Positions 18,252 to 27,754 of a DNA stretch of 51,466 nt are shown piece after piece (positions within the stretch are counted from its first letter, which is position 1; every line of letters starts with the position of its first letter). The translations under genes and the position numbers were made by a program. Source of the DNA: Armatimonadota bacterium (GTDB lineage: Bacteria > Armatimonadota > Fimbriimonadia > Fimbriimonadales > GBS-DC); the NCBI GenBank assembly GCA_030550775.1, contig JAUQOS010000006.1:1-51466 (forward strand), given 5' to 3'. Under the pieces are notes generated by a model. That model saw nothing but the letters and a program-made list of their open reading frames with translations. It had not been told where the DNA came from and did not search any database.

Positions 18252-18446
18252 CTGTGGGGTGAGGTTCAGAAAGCGGAGGAAAACGGGATGACTGTGCCCT
18301 CAACTGAGATAGAGCCGCTACCCCTACCAGCCCGATGAGCCTCCAAAGGATTCAGGCTTATGTGCACGGGGGCATCGCTACAGCAGTTCGCTACTCGCTG
18401 CCTTCCTGCTGTGAGCGGGTATCCTATCGGGCAGGAGGTTGGCACT

Positions 18447-19151
18447 ATGCATACGCATATCCAATGGTTGGGACACGCAACTTTTCTCATCACCTCGCCC
18501 AACGGCAAGCGAATCTTGATAGACCCCTGGGTCCAAGGCAATCCCGCATGCCCCGAGGAAGCCAAGCAACTTCCTGGTGTGGACATTATGCTTATCACAC
18601 ACGGGCATGCCGACCACTGTGCCGACGCCGTGGCGATTGCTAAAGCTTATCAGCCCACTGTTGCCTGTATTTACGAGATGTATCTGTACTTGGCGCGACA
18701 CGGTGTAGAGCGCGTGCAGCCGATGAACAAAGGTGGCAGCACCACAATTGAGGGCATCACGATTACGATGGTGAATGCGTTTCACAGCAGCGGGTTCGAG
18801 GAAGGCGGTCAGGTGCTCTACATGGGCGACCCTGCGGGCTACGTGGTGCGCTTGGAGAACGGCTTGACGCTCTATCACGCGGGTGATACTTGCGTGTTTG
18901 GTGACATGCGCCTGATTGGCGAGTTATATCAGCCGCAGGTGGCGATGTTGCCGATTGGTGATTTGTTCACGATGGGACCGCGCGAGGCAGCCCACGCCAT
19001 TCGGTTGCTGGGGGTCAAGCGTGTGATTCCGATGCACTGGGGCACCTTCCCGCTGCTGACAGGCACGCCCGAACAGCTGCGCGAGTTTACGCGCGATATC
19101 GAAGGGCTCGAAATTCTTGCGCTCAAGCCAGGTGAAACCATTAGCCTCTGA
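18447..19151 (+). CDS. UPF0173-type metal-dependent hydrolase (metallo-beta-lactamase fold)
   Basis: MHTHIQWLGHATFLITSPNGKRILIDPWVQGN...DIMLITHGHADHCADAV...LYHAGDTCVFGDM...PMHWGTFPLLTGTPEQ. Confidence 0.93.
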   Translation: MHTHIQWLGHATFLITSPNGKRILIDPWVQGNPACPEEAKQLPGVDIMLITHGHADHCADAVAIAKAYQPTVACIYEMYLYLARHGVERVQPMNKGGSTTIEGITITMVNAFHSSGFEEGGQVLYMGDPAGYVVRLENGLTLYHAGDTCVFGDMRLIGELYQPQVAMLPIGDLFTMGPREAAHAIRLLGVKRVIPMHWGTFPLLTGTPEQLREFTRDIEGLEILALKPGETISL

Positions 19152-19845
19152 GCCAGTGGGGGCGACTCTGCTGGCGTTGGAAGCCACTAGCACGATAAGC
19201 GGCGTGGTGTTGGTGCGGGCGGGCGCGCTGTTGGGCAGTGTGCGCCTGCGGCATGGGCTGAACTTGTCGGGCAATCTGCTGCGGGCAACCGAGTGGTTGC
19301 TGGAGCGGCACGCGCTCGCCCTTGCCCAAGTAGACGCGCTTGCTGTAAACGTGGGTCCCGGTGCATTCACCGCGCTCAAAATCGGCGCGATGATCGCCAA
19401 AACTTGGGCGCACGCGCTGGGCAAGCCGCTGGTCGCTGTGAATGCCTTTGAGGCGTGTGCCGCAGGGATGCCTACCCAAGTGCCCACGCTAGTGGCGTTG
19501 CCCGCGCGACGCGACGCTCTGTACCTTCAGTGGCTGCTGCCTGCGCTCAATGCCCCACCAACGCCTTTGTGCGAACCCGCGTTTGTGGTGCAGGGCGAAC
19601 TGGAAGCGTGGCTTCGCGCCCACATGCCGCAGGACAGCCACCTCCAAGCGGTCGGAGTCGCCCACGCTCGCGAATGGGTACAATCGCATTTCAACATTCG
19701 GTCTTGGCAACTTCTCGAATCGCCCCCGCCAGAGGGCGTGGCATCTGTGGGCTGGCTACGCTACCAACAGCGCGAGTTTGTGCACCCCTTTAGCCTCACG
19801 CCCCTCTATATCCAGCCACCCGCTATTCACCTCAAGCAGGGTTAA
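19117..19845 (+). CDS. tsaB: tRNA threonylcarbamoyladenosine biosynthesis protein TsaB
   Basis: LLALEATSTISGVVLVRAG...ALAVNVGPGAFTALKIGAMIAKTWAHALGKPLVAVNAFEA. True start may be GTG at 19156. Confidence 0.85.
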   Translation: MRSSQVKPLASEPVGATLLALEATSTISGVVLVRAGALLGSVRLRHGLNLSGNLLRATEWLLERHALALAQVDALAVNVGPGAFTALKIGAMIAKTWAHALGKPLVAVNAFEACAAGMPTQVPTLVALPARRDALYLQWLLPALNAPPTPLCEPAFVVQGELEAWLRAHMPQDSHLQAVGVAHAREWVQSHFNIRSWQLLESPPPEGVASVGWLRYQQREFVHPFSLTPLYIQPPAIHLKQG

Positions 19846-19855
19846 GTGGTTCTCG

Positions 19856-20018
19856 TCTTTCAAAGACCGTTAGCAGAAACCGTCTCTGTGCAGGCGAAGC
19901 CGCCCTGCGCAGCTCGCACTCGTCCGCCAAGACGTCAGGGTGATGCTTGACACGCGAAAGCAGGCGTGACTTACATCAGCGCACCTTCAGCCGACGATTT
20001 CTCACGGTCTTTGAGAGG
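19856..20018. other. Inverted-repeat-bounded element with internal hairpins (structured RNA or MITE-like remnant)
   Basis: TCTTTCAAAGACCGT (19856-19870) vs ACGGTCTTTGAGAGG (20004-20018); internal TGATG...CACGC...GCGTG...CATCA hairpin (19941-19978). Confidence 0.45.
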
Positions 20019-20080
20019 GCTTTGTGAGTCGGTTATGTTCGTTGCAGGGAAACCACTCGCCGATTAGAAAATCCATTGTG

Positions 20081-21301
20081 ATGCAACAGGTTGAAGCAGC
20101 GCAGGCGTTGCTGGCGGGCGCGTCCGAACGGATTGAGCGCTATCGCAAAGCCGAAGGCACTATTCAGCTGGTGAATGCGCAAGGCAAACCCCTACGTCGC
20201 CGTGCAGTGCGCGTGGAGTTCGTGCGCCACGCCTTCTTGTTCGGGGCGAACATCTTTCCACTATTTGACTTAGAGGGGGAACAGCACGCGCGCTACGCCC
20301 AACGCTTCCGCGAGTTGTTCAACTATGCCACGCTCGGCTTCTATTGGGGCGCCTACGAGCCCGAGGCAGGTCGCGAGATTGGGCGCGAACGCCAACAACG
20401 CATCGCCCAGTGGTGCCAACAGCACGGAATCGCTACCAAAGGGCATCCACTCATCTGGCATGAGGTTTACCCTCACTGGGCGCCGAATGAACCCGAGTTG
20501 GTCAAGTCGCTCTTGCAGGCGCGCGTGCGGGCGATTGTGCGCACCTTTCGCGGGCTAATCGACCGCTGGGATGTGGTCAACGAAGCGACTGTGGCGCAAC
20601 GATTTGACAACGGCATCGGTCGGTGGATTACTCGTGAGGGCGCTGCGCCTGCGGTGGCGGAAGCGCTGCAGTGGGCACGCGCCGCCAACCCCCGAGCGAT
20701 TCTGCTGTACAACGATTACAATCTCAGCCCTGAGTTTGAGCGGTTGGTTGCTGCGCTGGTGGAGCATGACGCCCCGCTGGATGCCGTTGGAATCCAATCA
20801 CATATGCACACGGGCGAGTGGACGCTGACGCGCGTGTGGGAAGTGTGTGAAACCTACGCCCGCTTCGGCAAGCCGCTGCACTTTACCGAAGTCACCGTGC
20901 TGTCGGGGCAGCACGGCTGGCAGTTGCCCCGACCGTGGCGCTCCACCCCTGAGGGCGAGCAACGCCAAGCGAACTATGTGCAGCAGTTGTACACGCTGCT
21001 CTTTTCACATCCAGCAGTGGAGGCGATTACTTGGTGGGATTTAGCCGATGCACACGCATGGCAAGGCGCACCAGCAGGACTGCTCCGCGACGATTTTAGC
21101 CCCAAGCCTGCTTACGACCGACTACGACACCTGATTCGCGAGCAGTGGTGGACGCCCCCGCAAACACTCACGACCGACGCCACGGGGGCTGCCCGTTTTC
21201 GGGGCTTTTTGGGCACCTATCGTGTAACGGTAGGCACAACAGTACAAACCTTCGAGCTAAAGCGCGGGCGCAACCTTTGGCTGATGCGCGCTCCCAATTG
21301 A
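20081..21301 (+). CDS. Glycoside hydrolase family 10 (endo-1,4-beta-xylanase-like)
   Basis: FGANIFPLFDLEG...GHPLIWHEVYPHWAP...DRWDVVNEATV...ILLYNDYNLS...GIQSHMHTGEW...LHFTEVTVLSG...TWWDLADAHAWQ. Confidence 0.92.
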   Translation: MQQVEAAQALLAGASERIERYRKAEGTIQLVNAQGKPLRRRAVRVEFVRHAFLFGANIFPLFDLEGEQHARYAQRFRELFNYATLGFYWGAYEPEAGREIGRERQQRIAQWCQQHGIATKGHPLIWHEVYPHWAPNEPELVKSLLQARVRAIVRTFRGLIDRWDVVNEATVAQRFDNGIGRWITREGAAPAVAEALQWARAANPRAILLYNDYNLSPEFERLVAALVEHDAPLDAVGIQSHMHTGEWTLTRVWEVCETYARFGKPLHFTEVTVLSGQHGWQLPRPWRSTPEGEQRQANYVQQLYTLLFSHPAVEAITWWDLADAHAWQGAPAGLLRDDFSPKPAYDRLRHLIREQWWTPPQTLTTDATGAARFRGFLGTYRVTVGTTVQTFELKRGRNLWLMRAPN

Positions 21302-21326
21302 TAGCTCCCTACCAGAGGCATGAAAG

Positions 21327-22400
21327 ATGCGCCGGTTGCGGGCGTGGTACCGTGAATATTACGAGGAAAATCCTATCGCGTGGTTGCTCGTGAAGGCAGA
21401 GCTGGAAGCGCGCTTTGCGAAAGTGGGCGTACCCCCTACTGCGGAGTGCACCAGCCCTGCCCAGCGATACACCCACGCCACCAGTGAGACGAACAACCCC
21501 CTCGCAAACAAGCGGTTTTTCATATGGAGCGACGAGCAAGAGTTCAAAGGCGCGCTGACCCAACCATGGTTCCTACCTTCTTTGCGTTCAATGGCTACCA
21601 GCGAAACGCTCTTCTTGGCGACTGTGATACCGCTTTTGGTGATAGTGATACTTGCTTACTATGCCCTTGCTGCCATCCGTTTCAGTGCGTTGCCGCCGCG
21701 AGTTTGGGTGGGCGTGTTGGGCACTTTACTTAGTAGCCTCGCGATGTTTGTGCCGATGCTAAGTACGATAGAGGCAACAGCGCGTGTGGTGGATGTGTGC
21801 AAACCAGATTCGGGGCTGTATGTAGGGGCTACCCGCCTTCAAGGCGCCCATGTGGTACGGGGGGCGTTGGTGTTCGGATTGACGCGGCTTGCGCGCAGTT
21901 CGGCAATCTATGGCTTACCTGTGCTTTGCGCTGTGTTCATCATCGCTCATGGTGCGCCTTGGATCGGGTTTGCCGCCGCCCTGACCGTTTGGCTATACGG
22001 AGTGGTGGTTGCTTGTTGCTGGCTGGTGCTGAGCGTGCTCATCGCGTATCGGGCAGCACAGGGCGGTATAACCGCTGGTTTTGTCATACCTATGACTCGC
22101 TTAGTGATGGCGTTGATAATAGTGTCGGTTGGGGCGTTCGCAGAGTGGATTGGAGGCTTGCAGCCATTACCACCATACTCGCAGTGGCTTGCCACGCCAC
22201 TATGGTGGTGGAGTTTAGTACCACCCTTGTATGTAACTGTGTCGCTGGCAGTGCCTTACTCCCCCCTCTGGGCGATTGCTCCGCTAAGTGCCACTATTGG
22301 GCTCGCGTGGCTGCTCAGCCGCTTGGTAGAGCTGCAAGCAGGTCGCTTCCAGCCCCAGCATGAACGCGTTTCGAACGCGGAGGTGGAAGGTTGGGAATAG
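21327..22400 (+). CDS. Polytopic membrane protein, ABC-2-permease-like
   Basis: N-terminal MRRLRAWYREYYEENPIAWLLVKAELEARF, then multiple TM helices; 10-bp overlap with the next membrane protein. Confidence 0.5.
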   Translation: MRRLRAWYREYYEENPIAWLLVKAELEARFAKVGVPPTAECTSPAQRYTHATSETNNPLANKRFFIWSDEQEFKGALTQPWFLPSLRSMATSETLFLATVIPLLVIVILAYYALAAIRFSALPPRVWVGVLGTLLSSLAMFVPMLSTIEATARVVDVCKPDSGLYVGATRLQGAHVVRGALVFGLTRLARSSAIYGLPVLCAVFIIAHGAPWIGFAAALTVWLYGVVVACCWLVLSVLIAYRAAQGGITAGFVIPMTRLVMALIIVSVGAFAEWIGGLQPLPPYSQWLATPLWWWSLVPPLYVTVSLAVPYSPLWAIAPLSATIGLAWLLSRLVELQAGRFQPQHERVSNAEVEGWE

Positions 22401-23890
22401 CCGATGCATGGCTGGTACTTCGCTTCGAACTTCGGCGTTATCGGCGCTGGCGCCCCCTGCGGCGATGGCTCGCAGCAGCTGTGCTTACAGGCGGCGTACT
22501 CAGTGCAGTTGCGTTTCTAATGCATACTGAAGCCAATCCTTCCAATCGTGTGATGCGCGAGTTGAGTTGGTCTGGCTGGTACACCCTCCCCGCGCTGATG
22601 GGCTGTGCGGCAGTGATGGGGTTGACCCCACGCTTAGTAGGCGACCGCTCACGCTACGGCACAATAGACGACCTTTATTTAACCGAACTCCATCCGCTGG
22701 GGAGTGTGGTTGGGAAGGTACTTGCGGCATGGGTTCTGGCGTGGGTGTTTGTTGTAGCAATGTTACCGTTCAGTGCTCAGGCAGCAGCGGTGGTGGGTAT
22801 AACGCCTCTGCAGTGGTTGTGTGATGTTGCCTGTGGGGTGATTGTGTTGCCTGTGGTAAGTGCACTAATCGCTCGGCTACAGTGGCGCGTAGTGCCGCTG
22901 CATACGCCAAAACGGCTACGCCCCCTCGAGCTGACCCCTTTCAGCGCAACTTTGTGGGCACTGCTTTTGTGGGTAATCTACCTCACTCTATACACACTGG
23001 GCACAGTGCCAATTGCGCAACCGTTGCTTCATCTTCTGAGCCTCTTCTTGCCTTTCGGTGCCATGCTCATGGCAAGTGCCCTTTGGGAAGTAGGTAGCTG
23101 GCAAGCGCCAATGGTGCTGGTGATAATAATATCTGCATTGGGGTGGGCTATAGTATTGTGCGTTGCAACCGCGCAGTGGTTGGGGTGGTGGTCGCAGCGC
23201 GGATACAAGTTCCAACGAATATTTGGCAGTGGATTGTATTTGGGATTGGTTGCGCTTACAAGTGGGATGGTGGCACAAGCGACTCCGACCGCCTCGACAG
23301 AACCGATTTACTACAACGGTTTGTTGCTGTCTGGATTGATGGGTTATTGGATAGCGCACCTCGCGCTGGGGCTGTACGGTGTGGGTACGCATATCCGCGA
23401 TGGATGGGGCGTAGTTATGCGTAAGTGGCTCCTCCTGTGGGCGACTGCTGCAACGCTATGGGGCACGCTCGCATGGGGGGTAGGTAAACCAGTACCGCTT
23501 GGTTACGCTGTGTCTGTAGCCTTTTACTTTTGGAGCCTTCTGGTATGGGTACAAGTGTTCTCACTAAGCACTATCATTAGACAGATGGCAATGCCAAACC
23601 CACGTGAGCCGTCCGTGTCTACCGAACGCATCAAATTGGAGCTCTACTTTGGAAGCCACGCTTCCATGGTATTTGCTTTCTTCACCGCCTATGTGTACCT
23701 CTTACTCCTGCAAGTGCGTACTTGGTTCCTGCCTTTGTATTATTTGGGCTTAGCCACGCCATTAGGTGGGCTGCTGAGTGCGCGGTTCCCTGGGTGGGTG
23801 TATCTTGTGTATGGGGTATATGTGTTCGGCATAGCGGGCTACATTGTGTATTGGGAAACTCGGGAAGGGTATCGTGCGAGTAGCAGGTAG
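22391..23890 (+). CDS. Polytopic membrane protein, ABC-2-permease-like
   Basis: VGDRSRYGTIDDLYLTELHPLGSVVGKVLAAWVLAWVFVVAMLPF plus many TM helices. Confidence 0.5.
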   Translation: MGIADAWLVLRFELRRYRRWRPLRRWLAAAVLTGGVLSAVAFLMHTEANPSNRVMRELSWSGWYTLPALMGCAAVMGLTPRLVGDRSRYGTIDDLYLTELHPLGSVVGKVLAAWVLAWVFVVAMLPFSAQAAAVVGITPLQWLCDVACGVIVLPVVSALIARLQWRVVPLHTPKRLRPLELTPFSATLWALLLWVIYLTLYTLGTVPIAQPLLHLLSLFLPFGAMLMASALWEVGSWQAPMVLVIIISALGWAIVLCVATAQWLGWWSQRGYKFQRIFGSGLYLGLVALTSGMVAQATPTASTEPIYYNGLLLSGLMGYWIAHLALGLYGVGTHIRDGWGVVMRKWLLLWATAATLWGTLAWGVGKPVPLGYAVSVAFYFWSLLVWVQVFSLSTIIRQMAMPNPREPSVSTERIKLELYFGSHASMVFAFFTAYVYLLLLQVRTWFLPLYYLGLATPLGGLLSARFPGWVYLVYGVYVFGIAGYIVYWETREGYRASSR

Positions 23891-24941
23891 CCATCAGTTA
23901 TCTGCTGGTTGGGAGCGTTTCTGGCAGGTTTCGCCGCCGCGATGGGCGCGCGGGTTGGCGTGGCTCTACGCACTCGGTTGGCGCACCTATGCAGGTGTCT
24001 ATGCGCTGGGGCTGAAGCGGCGGCGTCGGATGCCCGTGCCCGTGATTGGGGTTGGTTCGTTGTGGGCAGGTGGTGTAGGCAAAACGCCCATAACGATCGC
24101 CATCGCGCGGATGCTGCAGCAGGCGGGCAGGCACGTGGCGGTGCTCACCCACGGCTACGGCGGGCGCCGCTATCGTGACATCACTCTAATAGACCCGCTT
24201 GAGCAGCCCGACCCCGCTGAAGTCGGCGACGAAGCGGCAGAGCTACGCCTTGCGCTCCCCGAAGTGCCCATCGCGGTCGGCAAATGGCGCGTGCACACTG
24301 CCGAAGCAGCGCTGCGACGCTGGTCGCCCGAAGTGCTGGTGCTGGACGACGGATTTCAACACCTGCCGCTGGCACGCACGCTGGACTTGGTGCTGCTGCC
24401 TCTGCGCGAGCCGCTGGGCAACGGCTATTGTCTACCCGCAGGTCCGCTGCGCGAGCCACCCAGCGGGCTAAAGCGCGCCGACGGCATCATGCTGGTGGAC
24501 TACGCGCCTACAGATATGCCAGCTGCGCCAGAGCAAACCATCAGCTGGAAGGCACGCACCAATCACCAGCTCCCTTTGTACAGGGCAAGCATCCGCCCCC
24601 TCGCGCTGCTCCACCTCACTACAAGCGAGCGTTTGCCCGTATCAACACCAGAGTTACCGCCGCTCACTGTGCTGTGCGCTATCGCCCGCCCCGAACGATT
24701 CATTCAGATGACCCAAGCACTGGGCTACCCGATTGAGAGCATACACACCTTCCCCGACCACCATGCCTACAGCCGCGACGAGCTGCAAACTTTCGCGGGC
24801 AAAACTATCTTGACCACCGCCAAAGATGCGGTGAAGCTACGCGCGCTGCTGCCCCCGACTGCCGACGCCTACGCCCTGCTGCTGGAAGCGCAACTGGACT
24901 CTCGGCTTACTGAACGCCTCTTACAGGAAACTGCACGCTGA
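23844..24941 (+). CDS. lpxK: Tetraacyldisaccharide 4'-kinase LpxK
   Basis: MPVPVIGVGSLWAGGVGKTPITIAIARMLQQAGRHVAVLTHGYGGR...VLDDGFQHLPLARTLDLVLLPLREPLGNGYCLPAGPLREPPSGLKRAD. Start may lie 3' of 23844. Confidence 0.93.
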   Translation: MCIGKLGKGIVRVAGSHQLSAGWERFWQVSPPRWARGLAWLYALGWRTYAGVYALGLKRRRRMPVPVIGVGSLWAGGVGKTPITIAIARMLQQAGRHVAVLTHGYGGRRYRDITLIDPLEQPDPAEVGDEAAELRLALPEVPIAVGKWRVHTAEAALRRWSPEVLVLDDGFQHLPLARTLDLVLLPLREPLGNGYCLPAGPLREPPSGLKRADGIMLVDYAPTDMPAAPEQTISWKARTNHQLPLYRASIRPLALLHLTTSERLPVSTPELPPLTVLCAIARPERFIQMTQALGYPIESIHTFPDHHAYSRDELQTFAGKTILTTAKDAVKLRALLPPTADAYALLLEAQLDSRLTERLLQETAR

Positions 24942-24959
24942 GCCGAGAATCTAAGTGGT

Positions 24960-25625
24960 ATGACCCTAATCACGCTGGACGATGTGCGCAACAACCCAAC
25001 CGTGCGTGCCTACTTGCAGATGGCAAACCAAGTGCTGTACGCGATGGGTTATACCGAGCACGGTTTACGCCACGCGGGGCTGGTTGCTAACAATGCCCGA
25101 CGCCTCTGCCTCAAACTGGGCTACACCGAGCGTCAGGCGGAGCTGGCGGCGATTGCAGGCTACCTACACGATATCGGCAACGTCATCAACCGCGACCATC
25201 ACGCTCAATCGGGGGCGATGATTGCCTTCCACATCCTCACGCAGATGGGCATGCCCGCTGACGAAATCGCCATCATCATCAGCGCCATCGGCAACCACGA
25301 AGAGACGACAGGGCACCCCGTCAACTACGCCGCTTCCACCGTAATTTTAGCGGACAAATCTGATGTGCACTTTTCGCGGGTGCAAAACCCCAATCAAGGT
25401 GAGTTTGATATTCACGACCGCGTGAACTTCGCCACGCAGCGTTCACGCCTGCGCGTAATGCCCAAAGAACGGCTGATTGAGCTGAGCCTCGAGATAGACA
25501 CCAGCGTTGCCAGCCTGATGGAGTATTTTGAGATTTTCTTAGACCGTATGGTGATGTGTCGGCGCGCAGCAGAGGCGTTGGAGTGCCAATTTCATCTGAT
25601 GATCAACGGCGCGCCGATTGGCTAA
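24960..25625 (+). CDS. HD-domain phosphohydrolase
   Basis: EHGLRHAGLVANNARRLC...AAIAGYLHDIGNVINRDHHAQSGAMIAFHIL...AIGNHEE. Confidence 0.9.
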   Translation: MTLITLDDVRNNPTVRAYLQMANQVLYAMGYTEHGLRHAGLVANNARRLCLKLGYTERQAELAAIAGYLHDIGNVINRDHHAQSGAMIAFHILTQMGMPADEIAIIISAIGNHEETTGHPVNYAASTVILADKSDVHFSRVQNPNQGEFDIHDRVNFATQRSRLRVMPKERLIELSLEIDTSVASLMEYFEIFLDRMVMCRRAAEALECQFHLMINGAPIG

Positions 25626-25671
25626 GCGCAAGTTGCCTCGCCCGCGAGGTATAGTTTCTGCGGAGCGGGCG

Positions 25672-26598
25672 ATGGGCGAACTGTTGGATGCGCAACTGAT
25701 TGGCACAGCGATTCGGCAAGCGGCGCCGCTGATACTGGCAGCCCTGGCCGGGCTGCTCAGTGAGCGGGTGGGTGTCATCAACATCGGCTTGGAAGGCAAA
25801 ATTCTGATGGGCGCGTTCGCCGCTGCGTATGGCACCCTGCTGAGTGGCTCGCCATGGGTGGGCTTAGCAGCAGCGATTGTGGTGGGGCTGGCGCTGGCGC
25901 TGATCCACGCCGTTGCAACGCAAGAACTGCGCACTGACCACATCGTCAGTGGGGTCGCCATCAACCTGTTGGCGTTGGGGCTGAGCACTTACCTCTTTCG
26001 GCAGCTAATCGTTCCGCGTGAGGAGGCAGGCGAGTCATCGGTTGTGCGGATGTTCGAGCCGCTAACGCTGGGCGGGTTGGAGCGGCTACCTCTGCTTGGT
26101 GCGCTCCTCAAAGACCAAACTTGGCTTACGCTGTTTGCGTTGGCGTTGCCCTTTGTGCTGCTGGTGTTGCTGACGCACACGCGCTGGGGGCTGCGCGTGA
26201 ACGCCGTGGGCAACGACCTTATCAAGGCGCAGCTGATGGGCGTGCCCGTGAAGCGATTGCGTTATCTAGGAGTGCTGGGGTCAGGTGCGTTGGCAAGCAT
26301 GGCGGGGGCGTTTTTGACTTTGGCGGCGACTGGGCAATTTCGCGAGAATATGAGTGCGGGGCGCGGTTTCATCGCGTTAGCTGCGCTGATTTTCGGCAGA
26401 TGGCACCCGCTGGGGGCGGCAGGCGCGGCGTTGGGGTTTGGCTTTTTCGAAGCGTTGCAGATGCGCCTGCAAGGGCAACCGCTGTTTGGTGTGCAACTGC
26501 CGACCGAGCTGCTACTAATGCTGCCCTACCTACTTACTGTGGTGGCACTAATGGGCTTGTTGGGCAAAATGAAACCGCCTGCAGACTTGGGGAACTAA
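25672..26598 (+). CDS. ABC transporter permease (nucleoside/simple-sugar uptake family)
   Basis: LLSERVGVINIGLEGKILMGAFAAAYG...TDHIVSGVAINLLALGLSTYLFR...LIFGRWHPLGAAGAALGFGFFEALQMRLQG. Confidence 0.88.
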   Translation: MGELLDAQLIGTAIRQAAPLILAALAGLLSERVGVINIGLEGKILMGAFAAAYGTLLSGSPWVGLAAAIVVGLALALIHAVATQELRTDHIVSGVAINLLALGLSTYLFRQLIVPREEAGESSVVRMFEPLTLGGLERLPLLGALLKDQTWLTLFALALPFVLLVLLTHTRWGLRVNAVGNDLIKAQLMGVPVKRLRYLGVLGSGALASMAGAFLTLAATGQFRENMSAGRGFIALAALIFGRWHPLGAAGAALGFGFFEALQMRLQGQPLFGVQLPTELLLMLPYLLTVVALMGLLGKMKPPADLGN

Positions 26599-26614
26599 CG
26601 AGGTTCCTGAAAAC

Positions 26615-26689
<75 letters not shown>

Positions 26690-26873
26690 ACGCAGATTCG
26701 GGTTCAAAAACGGGCAACTGCTGACCCGAGCGTCAGTCAACAACACCCTGCTGACCGCTTGCATGCAGTGTTAAAACGCAGGCAAGCGGTTGCGCATCAA
26801 AGTATACCCCAAGCGGCGCTGATAATTCAAGGGGTCAGCTTTTTCAGCTGCCCCCACGCAGCGGGGAAACCTA

Positions 26874-27708
26874 TTGTGGTTGGTAGCAGTTGGCAGCGCA
26901 GTTGTGCTGGCAGGTGCAACAGGCGCTGCCGCGTGGATGCAACAGAGCATTACCATTCGCGGGTCTGATACGATGCTCATCCTGAATCAGCGTTGGGTGG
27001 AAGCCTACGGGCGCGTGAACCCTAATGTAAGCGTGTCCGTAACGGGAGGTGGTTCGAGCATCGGTATCACTGCGCTCATCAACGGCGTCACCGATATTTG
27101 TGCCTCCTCGCGACCGATGCGCAAATCGGAAATGGACCGGGCACGCAGCCGCGACGTTGTACCCTACGAAATCCCCGTAGCTCTTGATGGTCTTGCCATC
27201 GCGGTCAACGCCTCGAACCCCGTCGAGTCGCTGACCATGGACCTGCTGCGCCGAATCTATATTGGGCAAATCACGAACTGGAGCCAAGTTGGCGGTCCGA
27301 ACCTGCCGATTGTCGTTTTTAGCCGCGATAGCAACTCAGGTACATACAGCTTATTCCAACAAGTGGTGCTCAAGAACCAGAACTGGGGACGCGGCGTACG
27401 CTTTATGCCCTCCACCAGCGAGGAGGCGCGTGAGGTTGCCCGCACCCCAGCCGGCATCGCCTATGGCGGTGTTCAAGAACCGCCCCGGTATCAAAATCCT
27501 CGAAATCGCCGCCAAAGGGGGCGAGCCTGCCTATGCGCCCACCGAGGAGAATGTGCGCACCCGCAAATATCCTATTTCGCGCTTCCTCTACTTCTACACC
27601 AACGGCAAGCCCCGCGGCGAAGTTGCCAAGTTCATCGACTGGGTGCTTTCGTCCGAAGGGCAAGCCATCGTGAGCGAAGTGGGCTACTACCCACTGGAGA
27701 AGAAGTAA
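26874..27708 (+). pseudogene. pstS: Phosphate-binding protein PstS, frameshifted near 27471
   Basis: Frame 1: ITIRGSDTMLILNQRWVEAYGRVNP...TPAGIAYGGV; continues in another frame as FKNRPGIKILEIAAKGGEPAYAPTEENVRTRKYPISRFLYFYTNGKPRGEVAKFIDWVLSSEGQAIVSEVGYYPLEKK. Confidence 0.85.
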
Positions 27709-27716
27709 TCGCGTAA

Positions 27717-27742
27717 GTGGGGGCGAGCCTCCCTCGCCCCAC
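27717..27742 (+). terminator. Hairpin (attenuator/terminator candidate) between pstS and pstC
   Basis: GTGGGGGCGAG-loop-CTCGCCCCAC. Confidence 0.5.
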
Positions 27743-27754
27743 CCCCAACTGACA

